A stretch of DNA of 64,000 nt from Sphingomonas corticis (GTDB lineage: Bacteria; Pseudomonadota; Alphaproteobacteria; Sphingomonadales; Sphingomonadaceae). The notes beneath the pieces are model-generated. The model searched no databases. It saw only the letters and a program-made list of their open reading frames with translations, and was not told where the DNA came from. Within the stretch, counting starts at the first letter, position 1. Every line of letters begins with the position of its first letter. This document shows positions 39,926 to 49,480 of the stretch, in pieces. The stretch spans positions 62,001-126,000 of the forward strand of contig NZ_JAAVJH010000004.1 of NCBI RefSeq assembly GCF_012035195.1, read 5' to 3'. The position numbers were made by a program, and so were the translations under genes.

Positions 39926-41931
39926 GCGTCCAGAACTATCTCGCGACCAGCGGGCAGCCGGCGAAGCTGGGCTTCGCCGCGCGCTTCGCCGACGTCGCGC
40001 TCGCCGGCTTCGTCGTCACGATCATCGGCGCGATGATCCTGCCGCTGCCGATGGTGCTGATCGACCTGCTGGTGGCGGTGAACATCACCTTCGGCGTCAT
40101 GCTGCTGCTGACGACGCTGTACGTGCGCGGACCGCTCGACTTCTCCAGCTTTCCCGCGATCCTGCTCGTCTCCACGCTGTTCCGCCTGGCGCTGTCGATC
40201 GCGACGACGCGCATGATCCTGACCGAGGGGCACGGCGGGCACATCATCCAGACGTTCGGGTCGATGGTGGCGGGCGGCAACATCGTCGTCGGGCTGGTCG
40301 TCTTCCTCATCATCACGATCGTGCAGTTCATCGTCATCGCCAAGGGCGCGGAGCGCGTGGCCGAAGTGGCGGCGCGGTTCAGCCTCGATTCGATGCCCGG
40401 CAAGCAGCTGTCGATCGACAGCGACCTGCGCTCCGGCCTGATCGACAAGGACGAGGCGCGCCGCCGCCGCCGGGTGCTGGAGCTGGAATCGAAGCTGCAC
40501 GGCAGCCTGGACGGCGCGATGAAGTTCGTGAAGGGCGACGCGATCGCCTCCATCGTGATCGTCGTCGTCAACCTGATCGGCGGCCTCGCCATCGGCGTGA
40601 TGCAGCAGGGGCTGGACCTCGGCGCGGCGACGCACAAATATTCGATCCTGACGATCGGCGAAGGTCTGGTCGCACAGATCCCCGCGCTGCTCGGCGCGAT
40701 GGCCGCGGGCCTGATGGTGACGCGCGCCACCGACGAGGAGGATAGCAGCAACCTGGGGCAGACGATCCAGCGCCAGCTGTCGGGCAATCCCCGCGTGCTG
40801 ATGGGCGTGGGCGCGGTCGCCTTCCTGATGGCACTGATCCCGGGCTTTCCGGTGGCCGTCTTCATCGGCCTGGGCTTCGGCGCGATGGGGACGGGGGCGA
40901 TGCTGCACCCGCGGCTGCGCCCCATGCTGCTGCGTCGCGCCGGCCCGCTCACCGCGCTGGTGACGCGCGGGCGCGAGGCCGCGCCGCCGACCACGCTGAT
41001 CGCCGAGCCCGCCGCGCCCAAGCCGGTCGTGCCGCTGCTGCTGGAGCTGTCCGGCGCGCGGCCGGGCCGGGCCGAGGGCGACGCGCTGGCGGCGGACCTC
41101 GCCGCCATGCTGGAGCGGCTGCAATATCGCTCCGGCGTGCCGCTGCCCAAGCTCGCGATCCACTTCATGGCGCCCGACGCGCGACCGGCGTGGCAGCTGC
41201 TCGCCTATGAACTGCCGGTCGGGCATGGCCTGCGCGAAGGGCAGGCGATCGACGCGCCCGCGCTGGTCGCCGCGGTGGAGGCGCTGCTGCGCCGCAACCT
41301 CGCGCGGTTCCTGGGCGTGCAGGAGGCGGTGGCGCTGCTCAATCGCATCGGCGACGATTATCCCGAAGTGGTGAAGGAGGCCGTCCGCGCGCTTCCCGCC
41401 GCGCGCATCGCCGACGTGATGCGCCGCCTGGCCGAGGAGGAAGTGCCGCTGCGCAACATGCGCGACGTGCTGGAGGGGCTGACCGACGCCGCGCAGAACG
41501 AGCGCGAGACGCCGCGCCTGGCGGACATGACGCGCATCGCGCTGAAGCGCTACCTGATCGACGTGGCCGCGCCGGACGGCGAGGTGCGCGCGCTGGTCGT
41601 CACGCCCGAGCTGGAGACGATGGTGCGCGAGGCGACGCGGATCGTCGACGGTGCCGAGCGGCTGGCGATCCCGCCCGACGTCGCGCAGAACCTGGTCGCG
41701 ACAATCGCGAGCACCGCGCGGGAGACGCGCGCCAACGCGCTCGTCACCTCGTTCGAGGCACGCCGCGCGGTGCGCAAGCTGATCGAGCCGGACCTGTTCG
41801 ACCTGCCGGTTCTCGCTTTTAACGAATTGTCGTCGATGACGCGGCTCGAGATGGTGGGCCAGATCGGCCTGCCCGCGGGTACGCTGGCGAACGACGAGGC
41901 CGAAGTCTCGTCGGTCGTCGCGGCGGAATGA
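39922..41931 (+). CDS. sctV: T3SS export gate protein SctV
   Basis: A 669-residue protein of the FlhA/SctV family. Eight transmembrane helices lie in about residues 20-330, with RFADVALAGFVVTIIGAMILPLPMVLIDLLVAVNITFGVMLLLTTLYV (18-67) and PAILLVSTLFRLALSIATTRMIL as signatures; the FHIPEP-like loop gives VAEVAARFSLDSMPGKQLSIDSDLRSG (around 155). The cytoplasmic nonamer-forming domain (about 360-660) has GDDYPEVVKEAVRA and LTDAAQNERETPRLADMTRIALKRYL. Starts at an ATG overlapping the previous stop; sctC follows after 16 bases. Confidence 0.95.
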   Translation: MSVQNYLATSGQPAKLGFAARFADVALAGFVVTIIGAMILPLPMVLIDLLVAVNITFGVMLLLTTLYVRGPLDFSSFPAILLVSTLFRLALSIATTRMILTEGHGGHIIQTFGSMVAGGNIVVGLVVFLIITIVQFIVIAKGAERVAEVAARFSLDSMPGKQLSIDSDLRSGLIDKDEARRRRRVLELESKLHGSLDGAMKFVKGDAIASIVIVVVNLIGGLAIGVMQQGLDLGAATHKYSILTIGEGLVAQIPALLGAMAAGLMVTRATDEEDSSNLGQTIQRQLSGNPRVLMGVGAVAFLMALIPGFPVAVFIGLGFGAMGTGAMLHPRLRPMLLRRAGPLTALVTRGREAAPPTTLIAEPAAPKPVVPLLLELSGARPGRAEGDALAADLAAMLERLQYRSGVPLPKLAIHFMAPDARPAWQLLAYELPVGHGLREGQAIDAPALVAAVEALLRRNLARFLGVQEAVALLNRIGDDYPEVVKEAVRALPAARIADVMRRLAEEEVPLRNMRDVLEGLTDAAQNERETPRLADMTRIALKRYLIDVAAPDGEVRALVVTPELETMVREATRIVDGAERLAIPPDVAQNLVATIASTARETRANALVTSFEARRAVRKLIEPDLFDLPVLAFNELSSMTRLEMVGQIGLPAGTLANDEAEVSSVVAAE

Positions 41932-41947
41932 CACGGGGGAAGACTGC

Positions 41948-43930
41948 ATGATCGCACATGGATTGACGATGGTGACGACCGGGACAGGCGTCGCGCTGAC
42001 GCTGGCGGCGATGGTCAACGGCGGGATCGCGCCTGCCGGATCGGTGCCGCAGCACGTGCTGGCATCCCAGTCCGTGCCCGCGCCCAGGGCTGCCGCCGCC
42101 CAGGCGCCGGTCGCCGCGCCGACGCCGGGCGGCACGGCCAGCGCGCCGGGCGAGCTGACGCTGTCGCCGCGCGACCAGCCGATCACCGCCTTCCTGCGGG
42201 ACCTGTTCGGCCGCGTCGGCCGTCCGGTGGTGCCCAGCGCCAACCTGACCGGCACCGTCAACGGCGTGTTCCGCGGATCGGTGAACAAGATCTTCTCCGA
42301 CATCGCGCGTGCCTTCAACCTCGTCAGCTACGACGACGGCGCCGCGCTCTACGTCTATTCGGCGAGCGAGGTGGGCGTGCAGACGCTGAACGTCGGCGCC
42401 GCCAATGCGCAGCGCGTGGTGCGCCAGGTCGCGGCGCAGCGGCTGGCGGACCGGCGCAACTATGTCCGCGCCTCCGCCGACGGCACGCTGGTGGCCAGCG
42501 GCACGCCCCGCTTCCTGCAACAGGTGTCGCAATTCGCCGGTAGCGGCACGGCGGCGGGCGCCAACGTTCCGCGCGGCAGCCCGCTGGTGGGCGGCCTCGG
42601 CCCGGCCTTCGCGCCGCCGCCGGTGCAGCCGCTCGAGTTCCGCGTCTTCTACCTGAAGTACGCGCGCGCCGAGGATACGGTGAGCAACGCCGGCGGGCGC
42701 GAGCTGCGGCTGCCCGGCCTCGCCACCATCCTGCAGAACCTGGTGCTGGACCAGCGTCCCGGCGGCAGTGCGAGCTACGGCGCGACCACGCCGACGCTGG
42801 GCGCGCGGCTGGTGCGGCAGAGCCAGCCGCGGCTGAAGGGACTGGGGCTGGGCGGTGTGCTGCCCACCGGGACGCAGACGCCCGCCAACGGCCTGCCCGT
42901 CCCCGGCCTCTATCCGACGGACACCGGCGAGGTGCTGGGCTACGGCGGTTTCGGCGGCAGCGGCGACGTCGCCGCGCCGCTGACGTCGGACGTCGTGCGG
43001 ATCGAGCCGAACCCCTATCTCAACGCCGTCATCGTGCGCGACGTGCCGGAACGGATGGCCGCCTACGACTCGCTGATCCGCGCGCTCGACGTCGAGCCGC
43101 AGGTGGTCGAGGTCGAGGCGACGATCATCGACATCAACACGGAGAAGCTGCGCCGTCTGGGCGTCAACTGGCGGTTCGAATCGGGCGGCTTCGGCTTCCT
43201 GTTCGGCGACGGCTCGTCCAACGACACGCTGCTGACGCGCAATTCGGTGCTGTCGCGCCGCAACAACGTGACGCAGATCACGCCGCAGGGGCAGGGCGGT
43301 AACATCTCCACCATCATCGGCAGCCAGCGCGAGTTCTTGGGCCGCATCAGCGCGCTGGAGACCAAGGGCGTGGCGCGGGTGGTCAGCCGTCCGCAGGTGA
43401 TGACCCTGTCCAACGTGGAGGCGGTGTTCGACCGCACCCGCACTTTCTACGTCCGCGTCGCGGGCCGCGAGGAGGTGGACCTGTTCAACGTCACCGCGGG
43501 CACCATCCTGCGCGTCAATCCGCACGTCTTCCGCGACCAGGACCAGACGCGCATCCGCATGATCGTCAACATCGAGGACGGATCGATCAGCCAGGATTCG
43601 CTGGTGGAGGATATCCCCATCGTCGAGCGGTCGAGCGTGTCGACGCAAGGCATGGTGCTGGACGGCGAGAGCCTGCTGCTGGGCGGCATGACCGTCGATG
43701 CGGACGCCGACAGCGTCTACAAGATCCCGCTCTTGGGCGACATTCCGCTGCTGGGCAACCTGTTCAAGGTGCAGCAGCGCAACCGCGCGCGGACCGAGCG
43801 GCTGTTCCTGCTGACGCCGCGGCTCGTCTCGCTCGGCTCGCGCGTGGGGCCGACCACGGTCAGCTCGTCCGCGCGCATCATGCCGACCGCCCCCGTTCCT
43901 GCCACCCCGACCGGGAGTCCTCCGCGGTGA
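41948..43930 (+). CDS. sctC: T3SS outer membrane secretin SctC
   Basis: A 660-residue exported protein with an N-terminal signal, N0-N1-like domains (LRDLFGRVGRPVVPSANLTGTVNGVF, about residues 80-110; NLVSYDDGAALYVYSASE), a linker, and the C-terminal secretin domain (RVVSRPQVMTLSNVEAVFDRTRTFYVRV around 470-500; VERSSVSTQGMVLDGESLLLGGM near 560). The presence of a secretin proves an injectisome, not a flagellum. Its stop overlaps the sctD start. Confidence 0.92.
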   Translation: MIAHGLTMVTTGTGVALTLAAMVNGGIAPAGSVPQHVLASQSVPAPRAAAAQAPVAAPTPGGTASAPGELTLSPRDQPITAFLRDLFGRVGRPVVPSANLTGTVNGVFRGSVNKIFSDIARAFNLVSYDDGAALYVYSASEVGVQTLNVGAANAQRVVRQVAAQRLADRRNYVRASADGTLVASGTPRFLQQVSQFAGSGTAAGANVPRGSPLVGGLGPAFAPPPVQPLEFRVFYLKYARAEDTVSNAGGRELRLPGLATILQNLVLDQRPGGSASYGATTPTLGARLVRQSQPRLKGLGLGGVLPTGTQTPANGLPVPGLYPTDTGEVLGYGGFGGSGDVAAPLTSDVVRIEPNPYLNAVIVRDVPERMAAYDSLIRALDVEPQVVEVEATIIDINTEKLRRLGVNWRFESGGFGFLFGDGSSNDTLLTRNSVLSRRNNVTQITPQGQGGNISTIIGSQREFLGRISALETKGVARVVSRPQVMTLSNVEAVFDRTRTFYVRVAGREEVDLFNVTAGTILRVNPHVFRDQDQTRIRMIVNIEDGSISQDSLVEDIPIVERSSVSTQGMVLDGESLLLGGMTVDADADSVYKIPLLGDIPLLGNLFKVQQRNRARTERLFLLTPRLVSLGSRVGPTTVSSSARIMPTAPVPATPTGSPPR

Positions 43931-45048
43931 CCGTCGCGCACCCCGTCCTGCGCGTCCTGAACGGCCGGCTGGCCGGCACGGAAAAGGCGCTGCCCGCCAG
44001 CGGCGCGGTGTCGATCGGGCACCAGTTCTGGCACGACGTGGTGGTGCGCGACCCCGCGACGAAGGGGATCGCGATCGACCTGGCGCTGAACGCCGAGGGC
44101 GCGGCGCAGGCGACGGTGCTGGAGGGGGAGGCGGAGCTGCTCGGCTCCACCGTGCCCGCGGGCGGCACCGCGATCGTGCCCCCTTACGTGCCGATCACGA
44201 TCGGCGGCATCGCGATCGCCTGGGGCGACGCCGCCAGCGAGCGCTGGGGCGAGGCGACGGGGCTGGTCGCCGCCGTGCCCGCCCCGCCGCCGCTGCCGCC
44301 CAGCGCGCGCGACCACGCGCTCGCGTTTGCCGGCCGGGCGGGCGAGGGGGCGCAGCGCGTCCTGACCCGCTCGCGCCTGACCATCGCCGCCGCGGCGGTG
44401 GGGGTGATCGCGCTCGCCAGCGCCAGCGTGCCGATGGTGGACGCGTTGCACCTGCGCGGCTCGCCCGAGCAGCGGGTCGAGCGCGCGCTGTCGCAGGCGG
44501 GGCTGACCGGCCTCTCCGCGCATGAGGACGACACGACCGGCGCGATCACCGTCACCGGCGTGGTCGCCAACGATTCGCAGCGTGCGAAGGCGGTGGCGAC
44601 GGTGCGCGACACCGGCATCGCGGGCAGCGTGGCGGTGCTGACCAGCGCCGACCTCGCACGCTCCGCCGCGGACGTGGCGCGGATGAACGGGTTGCAGGCG
44701 GTGGCGCGGCCGATCGGCCGCACCGCGGTGGAATTGCGCGTCACCCCGCTCCAGCCCGATCAGGAGCAGAAGCTGGTGCAGGCGGTGCGCGGCGATGTCC
44801 GCGCGCTGACCCGGCTGGCATTGCGAGACGATCTTCCCCCGGTGGAAACCGTTCCCCTGAAGACGGTGCAGGATGCGACGAAGAAGGTGTCGACCGTCGT
44901 CGGCGGCGACCCTGCGTTCATCCAGACCGTCGACGGCGCGAGATACTTTCCCGGCGCGGTGATGCCGAGCGGACATCGTTTGGTTGGCGTTCAGGGTAAC
45001 AATGTCATCTTCGAGAAAAGCGGGCGCGAGACCCGTGTGGCGTTCTGA
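43927..45048 (+). CDS. sctD: T3SS inner membrane ring protein SctD
   Basis: A 373-residue protein from GTG 43927. An N-terminal cytoplasmic FHA-like domain (HPVLRVLNGRLAGTEKALPASGAVSIG, residues 4-30 onward), one transmembrane helix (LTIAAAAVGVIALASASVPMV, about 148-168) and periplasmic ring-building modules (GAITVTGVVANDSQRAKAVATVRDTG; a C-terminal ...VGVQGNNVIFEKSG). Size and layout fit SctD/PrgH. It lies between sctC and the needle-like gene, the classical position. Confidence 0.9.
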   Translation: MTVAHPVLRVLNGRLAGTEKALPASGAVSIGHQFWHDVVVRDPATKGIAIDLALNAEGAAQATVLEGEAELLGSTVPAGGTAIVPPYVPITIGGIAIAWGDAASERWGEATGLVAAVPAPPPLPPSARDHALAFAGRAGEGAQRVLTRSRLTIAAAAVGVIALASASVPMVDALHLRGSPEQRVERALSQAGLTGLSAHEDDTTGAITVTGVVANDSQRAKAVATVRDTGIAGSVAVLTSADLARSAADVARMNGLQAVARPIGRTAVELRVTPLQPDQEQKLVQAVRGDVRALTRLALRDDLPPVETVPLKTVQDATKKVSTVVGGDPAFIQTVDGARYFPGAVMPSGHRLVGVQGNNVIFEKSGRETRVAF

Positions 45049-45072
45049 AATCAAAGCGAAGGAGTAAGGACG

Positions 45073-45384
45073 ATGACGGACAACAGCATTTCCGGCGGCC
45101 TGGGCATGATCGCCGCCGCCCCGCTGACGGGCAATCGCATGCAGAAGGGTTCGGCGCCGGGCACCTGGTTCGAGGCGCTGGCCGATGCCTGGGGGCAGAC
45201 GCTGGACGGCCAGGCCAACCGCATCGAGCAGATGTCCGACAGCGTCGGGCAGGGTGGCGACAATCCGTCGCAGATCACGAAGCTGACCGCCGAATCGATG
45301 CGCATGAGCTTCATGGCGCAGAGCTCGTCCAGCTCGATCGACAGCGTCGGCAAGGCGCTCGAGACGATGGCGCGCAAGGGCTAA
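45073..45384 (+). CDS. sctF: T3SS needle-like protein SctF candidate
   Basis: A 103-residue protein with no signal peptide, positioned between sctD and sctI where the needle subunit often lies. Residues 28-50 and 60-103 form two helices around a Pro (NPSQITKLTAESMRMSFM, then SSIDSVGKALETMARKG), matching the helix-loop-helix of SctF/PrgI. It is about 20 residues longer than usual, with an Ala/Gly-rich N-terminus. The C-terminal half resembles the 32487-33086 protein. GAAGGAGT precedes ATG 45073. Confidence 0.75.
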   Translation: MTDNSISGGLGMIAAAPLTGNRMQKGSAPGTWFEALADAWGQTLDGQANRIEQMSDSVGQGGDNPSQITKLTAESMRMSFMAQSSSSSIDSVGKALETMARKG

Positions 45385-45399
45385 AGAGGAGGTCGATCC

Positions 45400-45822
45400 A
45401 TGTCGATCGAAGCCATTGCGGCGGCGTCTGCGGGTGCCGGCGGGGCGGGAATGCCCCCGCTCGAGACGGTTCAGGCGGGACCGAATGCGTCCATCGCCGA
45501 CATCACCAGCTTCCAGTCGTCGATGACGTCGGCGGCGGGCGGGATGCCCAGCGTCGGCGGCGTTCCCAACGTGGGCGCGCCGGACGAGCTGGCACCGGCG
45601 CTCAAGTCGATGTTCACGCAACTGGAAAAGGTGAACGGCGAGGCCAAGAGCGTTGCCGAATACGCGAACCAGGCGTCGCTGAAGGGTGCGGACATGACCC
45701 CCGGCGAAGTCGTCAACCTGACGATGAAATGCCACGAGTTCATGTTCCACTGCCAGCTGACGTCGAACATCGCCAACCGCACGTCGGACGGCGTGCAGCA
45801 GCTGTTCCGGCAGCAATCGTGA
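45400..45822 (+). CDS. sctI: T3SS inner rod protein SctI candidate
   Basis: A 140-residue protein with an Ala/Gly/Pro-rich N-terminal half and a C-terminal helical part MTPGEVVNLTMKCHEFMFHCQLTSNIANRTSDGVQQLFRQQS (residues 98-139), which follows the SctI/YscI pattern (LxPxxLxxLQxxxxxFxxxxxLxxxxxxxxxxxVxxLLxxQ). The inner rod connects the export gate to the needle. AGAGGAGG before the ATG; sctJ starts 21 bases after the stop. Confidence 0.82.
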   Translation: MSIEAIAAASAGAGGAGMPPLETVQAGPNASIADITSFQSSMTSAAGGMPSVGGVPNVGAPDELAPALKSMFTQLEKVNGEAKSVAEYANQASLKGADMTPGEVVNLTMKCHEFMFHCQLTSNIANRTSDGVQQLFRQQS

Positions 45823-45842
45823 TGCGCGCAGGGGAGGACGCG

Positions 45843-46610
45843 ATGGACTGGACGAAACGGCTGAAGCTGCTTCTCGCCGGGCTGGGTCTCGTCCTCCTCG
45901 CCGCGTGCGGCCGTGCCGAGCTCTACGGCAAGCTGAGCGAGGCGCAGGCCAACGAGATGATCGCGGTGCTGCAACGCTCCGGCATCGAGGCGGAGAAGCA
46001 GAGCGCGGGCGAGGCCGGCTGGACGCTGACCACCGCCAAGGGCGATTTCGGCAAGGCGGTGGAGATCCTGCAGTCGCAGGGCTACCCGCGGCAGGATTTC
46101 GCCACGCTGGGCACCGTGTTCAAGAAGGAAGGCTTCGTCTCGTCACCCACCGAGGAGCGGGCGCGGCTGAACTGGGGCCTGAGCCAGGAATTATCGCGCA
46201 CGCTGACGCAGATCGACGGCGTGGTGCAGGCGCGCGTGCACCTCGCGCTGCCGGAAGACGCGCCGCTGGCGGAGACGAAGGCGCCGGCCTCCGCGTCGGT
46301 CTTCATCAAATATCGCCCCGGCACCGACATCAACGGACAGATCGGCAAGATCAAGGCGCTGGTCGTGAACTCGATCGAGGGCCTGAAGTACGAGAACGTG
46401 AGCGTCGAGACGTTCGCCGCGCAGCCGCCGCCCGTGGTGGTCGGCGCCGCCACCGCGCCCAGCGGGACGGGTGACGGTATGATCTTCGCCGCGGTGGTCG
46501 GCGCGCTGCTGCTAGGCGGTGCGCTCGCCTATCCTGGCGTGCGGCGCTGGCGGCTGCGGCGCCAGGCCGCAGCGCGTCGGGCCATCGTGCCGCAGGAGAT
46601 TCAGCCGTGA
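45843..46610 (+). CDS. sctJ: T3SS inner membrane ring lipoprotein SctJ
   Basis: A 255-residue lipoprotein: the signal ends with the lipobox LLAAC (Cys about 22). Then GRAELYGKLSEAQANEMIAVLQRSGIEAEK and KGDFGKAVEILQSQGYPRQDF, the first ring-building module, and a second module with RTLTQIDGVVQARVHLALPED (about 120-140). A C-terminal transmembrane helix (MIFAAVVGALLLGGALAYPGV) follows. This is the standard SctJ layout, half the length of flagellar FliF. AGGGGAGGACG precedes the ATG. Confidence 0.94.
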   Translation: MDWTKRLKLLLAGLGLVLLAACGRAELYGKLSEAQANEMIAVLQRSGIEAEKQSAGEAGWTLTTAKGDFGKAVEILQSQGYPRQDFATLGTVFKKEGFVSSPTEERARLNWGLSQELSRTLTQIDGVVQARVHLALPEDAPLAETKAPASASVFIKYRPGTDINGQIGKIKALVVNSIEGLKYENVSVETFAAQPPPVVVGAATAPSGTGDGMIFAAVVGALLLGGALAYPGVRRWRLRRQAAARRAIVPQEIQP

Positions 46611-47110
46611 CTGCTGCGGCGGAGCGTGCCGCGCTGGCGCGGATCGGCGAGCATCTGGTGGCGCTGGCGGGCGAGCGCGGCGAGCGGCGCGCGCGCGCGC
46701 TGGTGGATCGCCGGCCCGCGCCCGCCGCCGCCACCTTCGCCGACCTCGCGCGCGCGCCCGACTGGCTTCAGCGGCCCCGGCCGGCGCTGCTGCGCCTGGC
46801 CACCGCCGCGGCGCTGGTGGCGATGGGGCCCGCGGTGGCGGCCTCGATCGACGGCGCGTGGCTGCGCGAACTGGCCGCACGCGCCGGTGACGAGGCGCTC
46901 GACCGCGCCATCGGGGTGGCGGGCCACGTGCCGGGCGGCGGCGTCGGCGGGGTCGCGGTGGACGGGATCGAGGCGCTGGGATTCGACCTGATGCGCGCGA
47001 CCCTGCCGCCTGCGCTCCACCGCTATCTGCTGTGGGCACCATCGGCGGGCGTCGCGCACCCCGCCGACCTGTCGCGCTTCGCGATCGACGCGGTGGAGGG
47101 GGCGGCGTGA
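46607..47110 (+). CDS. T3SS accessory cytoplasmic protein SctK-like
   Basis: A 167-residue soluble protein from GTG 46607, overlapping the sctJ stop. It contains no strong motif, but lies between sctJ and sctL where SctK usually is, and shows SctK-like spacing ([52 protein letters not shown], about residues 45-110). SctK helps organise the sorting platform with SctL and SctQ. The assignment rests mostly on position. Confidence 0.55.
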   Translation: MTAAAERAALARIGEHLVALAGERGERRARALVDRRPAPAAATFADLARAPDWLQRPRPALLRLATAAALVAMGPAVAASIDGAWLRELAARAGDEALDRAIGVAGHVPGGGVGGVAVDGIEALGFDLMRATLPPALHRYLLWAPSAGVAHPADLSRFAIDAVEGAA

Positions 47111-47703
47111 GCTTCGTGCTGATCCACGCCGACCGCGCGGCGACGCTGCTGCGCGACGACCCGATCGTCCCCGCGCGCGAGCTGCCCGCCTTCACCGCGG
47201 CGCGCGACCTGCTCGACGCGGTTGCCGCGCTGCGCGACGAGGCGGCGGGTGCGACCGAAGCGGCGAAGGAGGCGGCGCGCGCGGAGGGCTATGCCGCCGG
47301 CCATGCCGAGGGGCTGGCGGCGGGCGCCGCGGCGGTCCGCGAGGAATTGCTGCGGCTCGTCCAGGCGGACGCGGTGCGCGCGCAGGAGCAGCGCGGGGAC
47401 CTCGCCCGGCTGGCGCTGGAGGTGGTGCGGCGCATCGCCGCCGATCTGGGCGCGGCGGACATGGTCGCGGCGATGGCCGACCGCGCCGCGGCCGGAGTGG
47501 CGCCCGACTTGGCGCCGACCGTCCGCGTTCATCCCGACGCGCTGGCCGCCACGCGCGCCCGCCTGGGCGAGCGGGTGGCGGTGGAGGCGGATGCCGCGCT
47601 CGCACCGACCGACTGCGTGATCGCCACCTCGCTGGGCGAGGTGCACGCCGGGCTGGAGACGCAGCTGGCCGCCCTCGCGCGCGCCTGGGGCCTGCCCGCG
47701 TGA
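47107..47703 (+). CDS. sctL: T3SS ATPase-stator protein SctL
   Basis: A 198-residue protein from GTG 47107. An Ala/Glu/Arg-rich coiled coil ([52 protein letters not shown], about 39-90) and the FliH/SctL globular part ([39 protein letters not shown], then a final [17 protein letters not shown]) are visible. It anchors the ATPase to the cytoplasmic ring. The GTG start of sctN overlaps its stop. Confidence 0.88.
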   Translation: MSFVLIHADRAATLLRDDPIVPARELPAFTAARDLLDAVAALRDEAAGATEAAKEAARAEGYAAGHAEGLAAGAAAVREELLRLVQADAVRAQEQRGDLARLALEVVRRIAADLGAADMVAAMADRAAAGVAPDLAPTVRVHPDALAATRARLGERVAVEADAALAPTDCVIATSLGEVHAGLETQLAALARAWGLPA

Positions 47704-49025
47704 CGCGGCCGGGCGCCCCGTCGGTCGAGGATCTGGTCGCTCGGCTGGGCCGGTCCAGCACGGTCGAGCGGCGTGGCCGACTGGTGGAATTGCTCGGCAC
47801 GACGATGAAGGTGACCGGCATCGCCGCGCGCATCGGCGAGACGTGCGAGATCGTCGTACCGGCGACGGGCGAGAGCGTGATGGCCGAGGTGGTCGGGATC
47901 GCCGGCCATGCGACCGTCCTGACCCCGCTGGGCGACGTGCGGGGCCTGTCCGCCGATGCGGAGGTGGTGGTGCGCCCGGGCGAGGACCGCGTGCCCTACG
48001 GCGAGGCGCTGCTCGGCCGCGTGCTCGACGGCCGCGGGCGGCCGATCGACGGCAAGGGCACGCTGCCTGCCGGCCTGCCGACCGTCCCGCTCCACGCCCC
48101 CGCGCCGGGGCCGATGGAGCGCGCGCTGATCGACAAGCCGCTGGAAACCGGCGTGCGCGCGATCGACGCGCTGCTGACGCTGGGCGAGGGCCAGCGCATG
48201 GGTGTCTTCGCCGCGGCGGGCGGCGGCAAGTCGACGCTGCTCGGTATGCTGGCGCGCTTCGCCAGGGCGGAGGTGATCGTCATCTCGCTGATCGGCGAGC
48301 GCGGGCGCGAGGTGCGCGAGTTCATCGAGGATTCGCTGGGCGCGGACGGGCTGGCGCGCTCGGTCATCGTCTGCGCCACCTCCGATCGCGCGGCAATGGA
48401 GCGCGTCCGCGCGGCGCACCACGCCACCGCCATCGCGGAGGGGTTTCGCAGCGAGGGGAAGAGCGTCCTGCTGCTGATGGACTCGGTCACGCGCTTCGCC
48501 CGTGCACTGCGCGAGATCGGCCTCGCCGCCGGCGAGCCGGCGGTGCGACGCGGCTTCCCCCCGTCGGTCTTCGCCGAACTGCCGCGGCTGTTCGAACGCG
48601 CGGGCACCGACGCGAAGGGCGCCATTACTGGCGTCTACACCGTGCTGCTGGAGGACGAGGACGGCGGCGATCCGGTAGGCGAGGAGGTGCGCTCCATCCT
48701 CGACGGCCATATCGTCCTCTCGCGAAAGCTTGGCGCAGCAGGGCATTATCCCGCGATCGACGTGCTCGGCAGCCTGTCGCGCCTGTTCCCGCGGCTGGCG
48801 CAGCCCGCCCATCGCGCCGCCGCGACGCAGGTGCGCGCGCTGATGGCGAAACACGCCGATATCGAATTCCTCGTGCAGGTGGGCGAGTATCGCGCCGGCG
48901 CCGATCCGGTCGCCGACCGCGCCATCGCCGCCCGGCCCGAGATCGAGGCGATGCTGCGGCAGGAGGCGACGCAGCCCGCCGCGATGGCCAATGCGCTGCT
49001 GATGCTGCGGAGCATCGGCGGATGA
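47700..49025 (+). CDS. sctN: T3SS ATPase SctN
   Basis: A 441-residue ATPase. Walker [10 protein letters not shown] lies at residues 171-179; ERGREVREF (about 200) and the Walker [21 protein letters not shown] (about 255) follow, and [17 protein letters not shown] closes the C-terminal domain. This is the injectisome/flagellar ATPase (F1-beta-like). It unfolds and detaches substrates from chaperones. GTG start overlaps sctL. Confidence 0.96.
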   Translation: MTRPGAPSVEDLVARLGRSSTVERRGRLVELLGTTMKVTGIAARIGETCEIVVPATGESVMAEVVGIAGHATVLTPLGDVRGLSADAEVVVRPGEDRVPYGEALLGRVLDGRGRPIDGKGTLPAGLPTVPLHAPAPGPMERALIDKPLETGVRAIDALLTLGEGQRMGVFAAAGGGKSTLLGMLARFARAEVIVISLIGERGREVREFIEDSLGADGLARSVIVCATSDRAAMERVRAAHHATAIAEGFRSEGKSVLLLMDSVTRFARALREIGLAAGEPAVRRGFPPSVFAELPRLFERAGTDAKGAITGVYTVLLEDEDGGDPVGEEVRSILDGHIVLSRKLGAAGHYPAIDVLGSLSRLFPRLAQPAHRAAATQVRALMAKHADIEFLVQVGEYRAGADPVADRAIAARPEIEAMLRQEATQPAAMANALLMLRSIGG

Positions 49026-49480
49026 GCGCGCGCGACCAGGCGCGACAGGCGGCGCAGCTCGTCCGCCTGCGCGACGTGCGCGTGCGCGCCGCCGCGGCAC
49101 GGCTGGCACAGGCGCGGGTCGCCACCGCCGCGGCGGAAGCCGAGCGGGCACAGGCGGACGGCGTCGCCGATCGTGCCGGCACCGCGCATCAGGCCGCGAT
49201 CGCGGGCCTCGCCACCGATCCGGCGGAGGCCGAGCGGCTGCTGGCGGTGCTCGATCGCGCCCGCTTCGACCGCTCGATCGCGGCAGAGGCGCTTGCGGAG
49301 GCGCAGGGGGCGGAGCGGCGGTGCCGCGACGACGAGGACGAGCGCCGCCGCGCGATGATCCTGGCGCAGGCGCGTCACGACGCCCTGGCGGAGCGGCTGG
49401 GCACGATCCGCCGCCAGGCCGGCCGGATCGACGAGGAGCGCCAGGCGATGGATGCCGAGGACGTGAGGAGGTTCCGATGA
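49022..49480 (+). CDS. sctO: T3SS stalk protein SctO-like (FliJ-like)
   Basis: A 152-residue protein, almost entirely a long Arg/Ala/Glu coiled coil of two antiparallel helices (from [22 protein letters not shown] to [24 protein letters not shown]), typical of SctO/FliJ, which is the central stalk of the ATPase. The position after sctN is classical. Sequence identity is not diagnostic in this family, so the call depends on structure and position. Confidence 0.72.
   Translation: MSARDQARQAAQLVRLRDVRVRAAAARLAQARVATAAAEAERAQADGVADRAGTAHQAAIAGLATDPAEAERLLAVLDRARFDRSIAAEALAEAQGAERRCRDDEDERRRAMILAQARHDALAERLGTIRRQAGRIDEERQAMDAEDVRRFR

Noticed and set aside
39895-42318. An 807-codon frame antisense to sctV and sctC
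   Set aside because: Composition is biased to Arg/His/Gln/Asp and the opposite strand encodes complete T3SS proteins with clear motifs.
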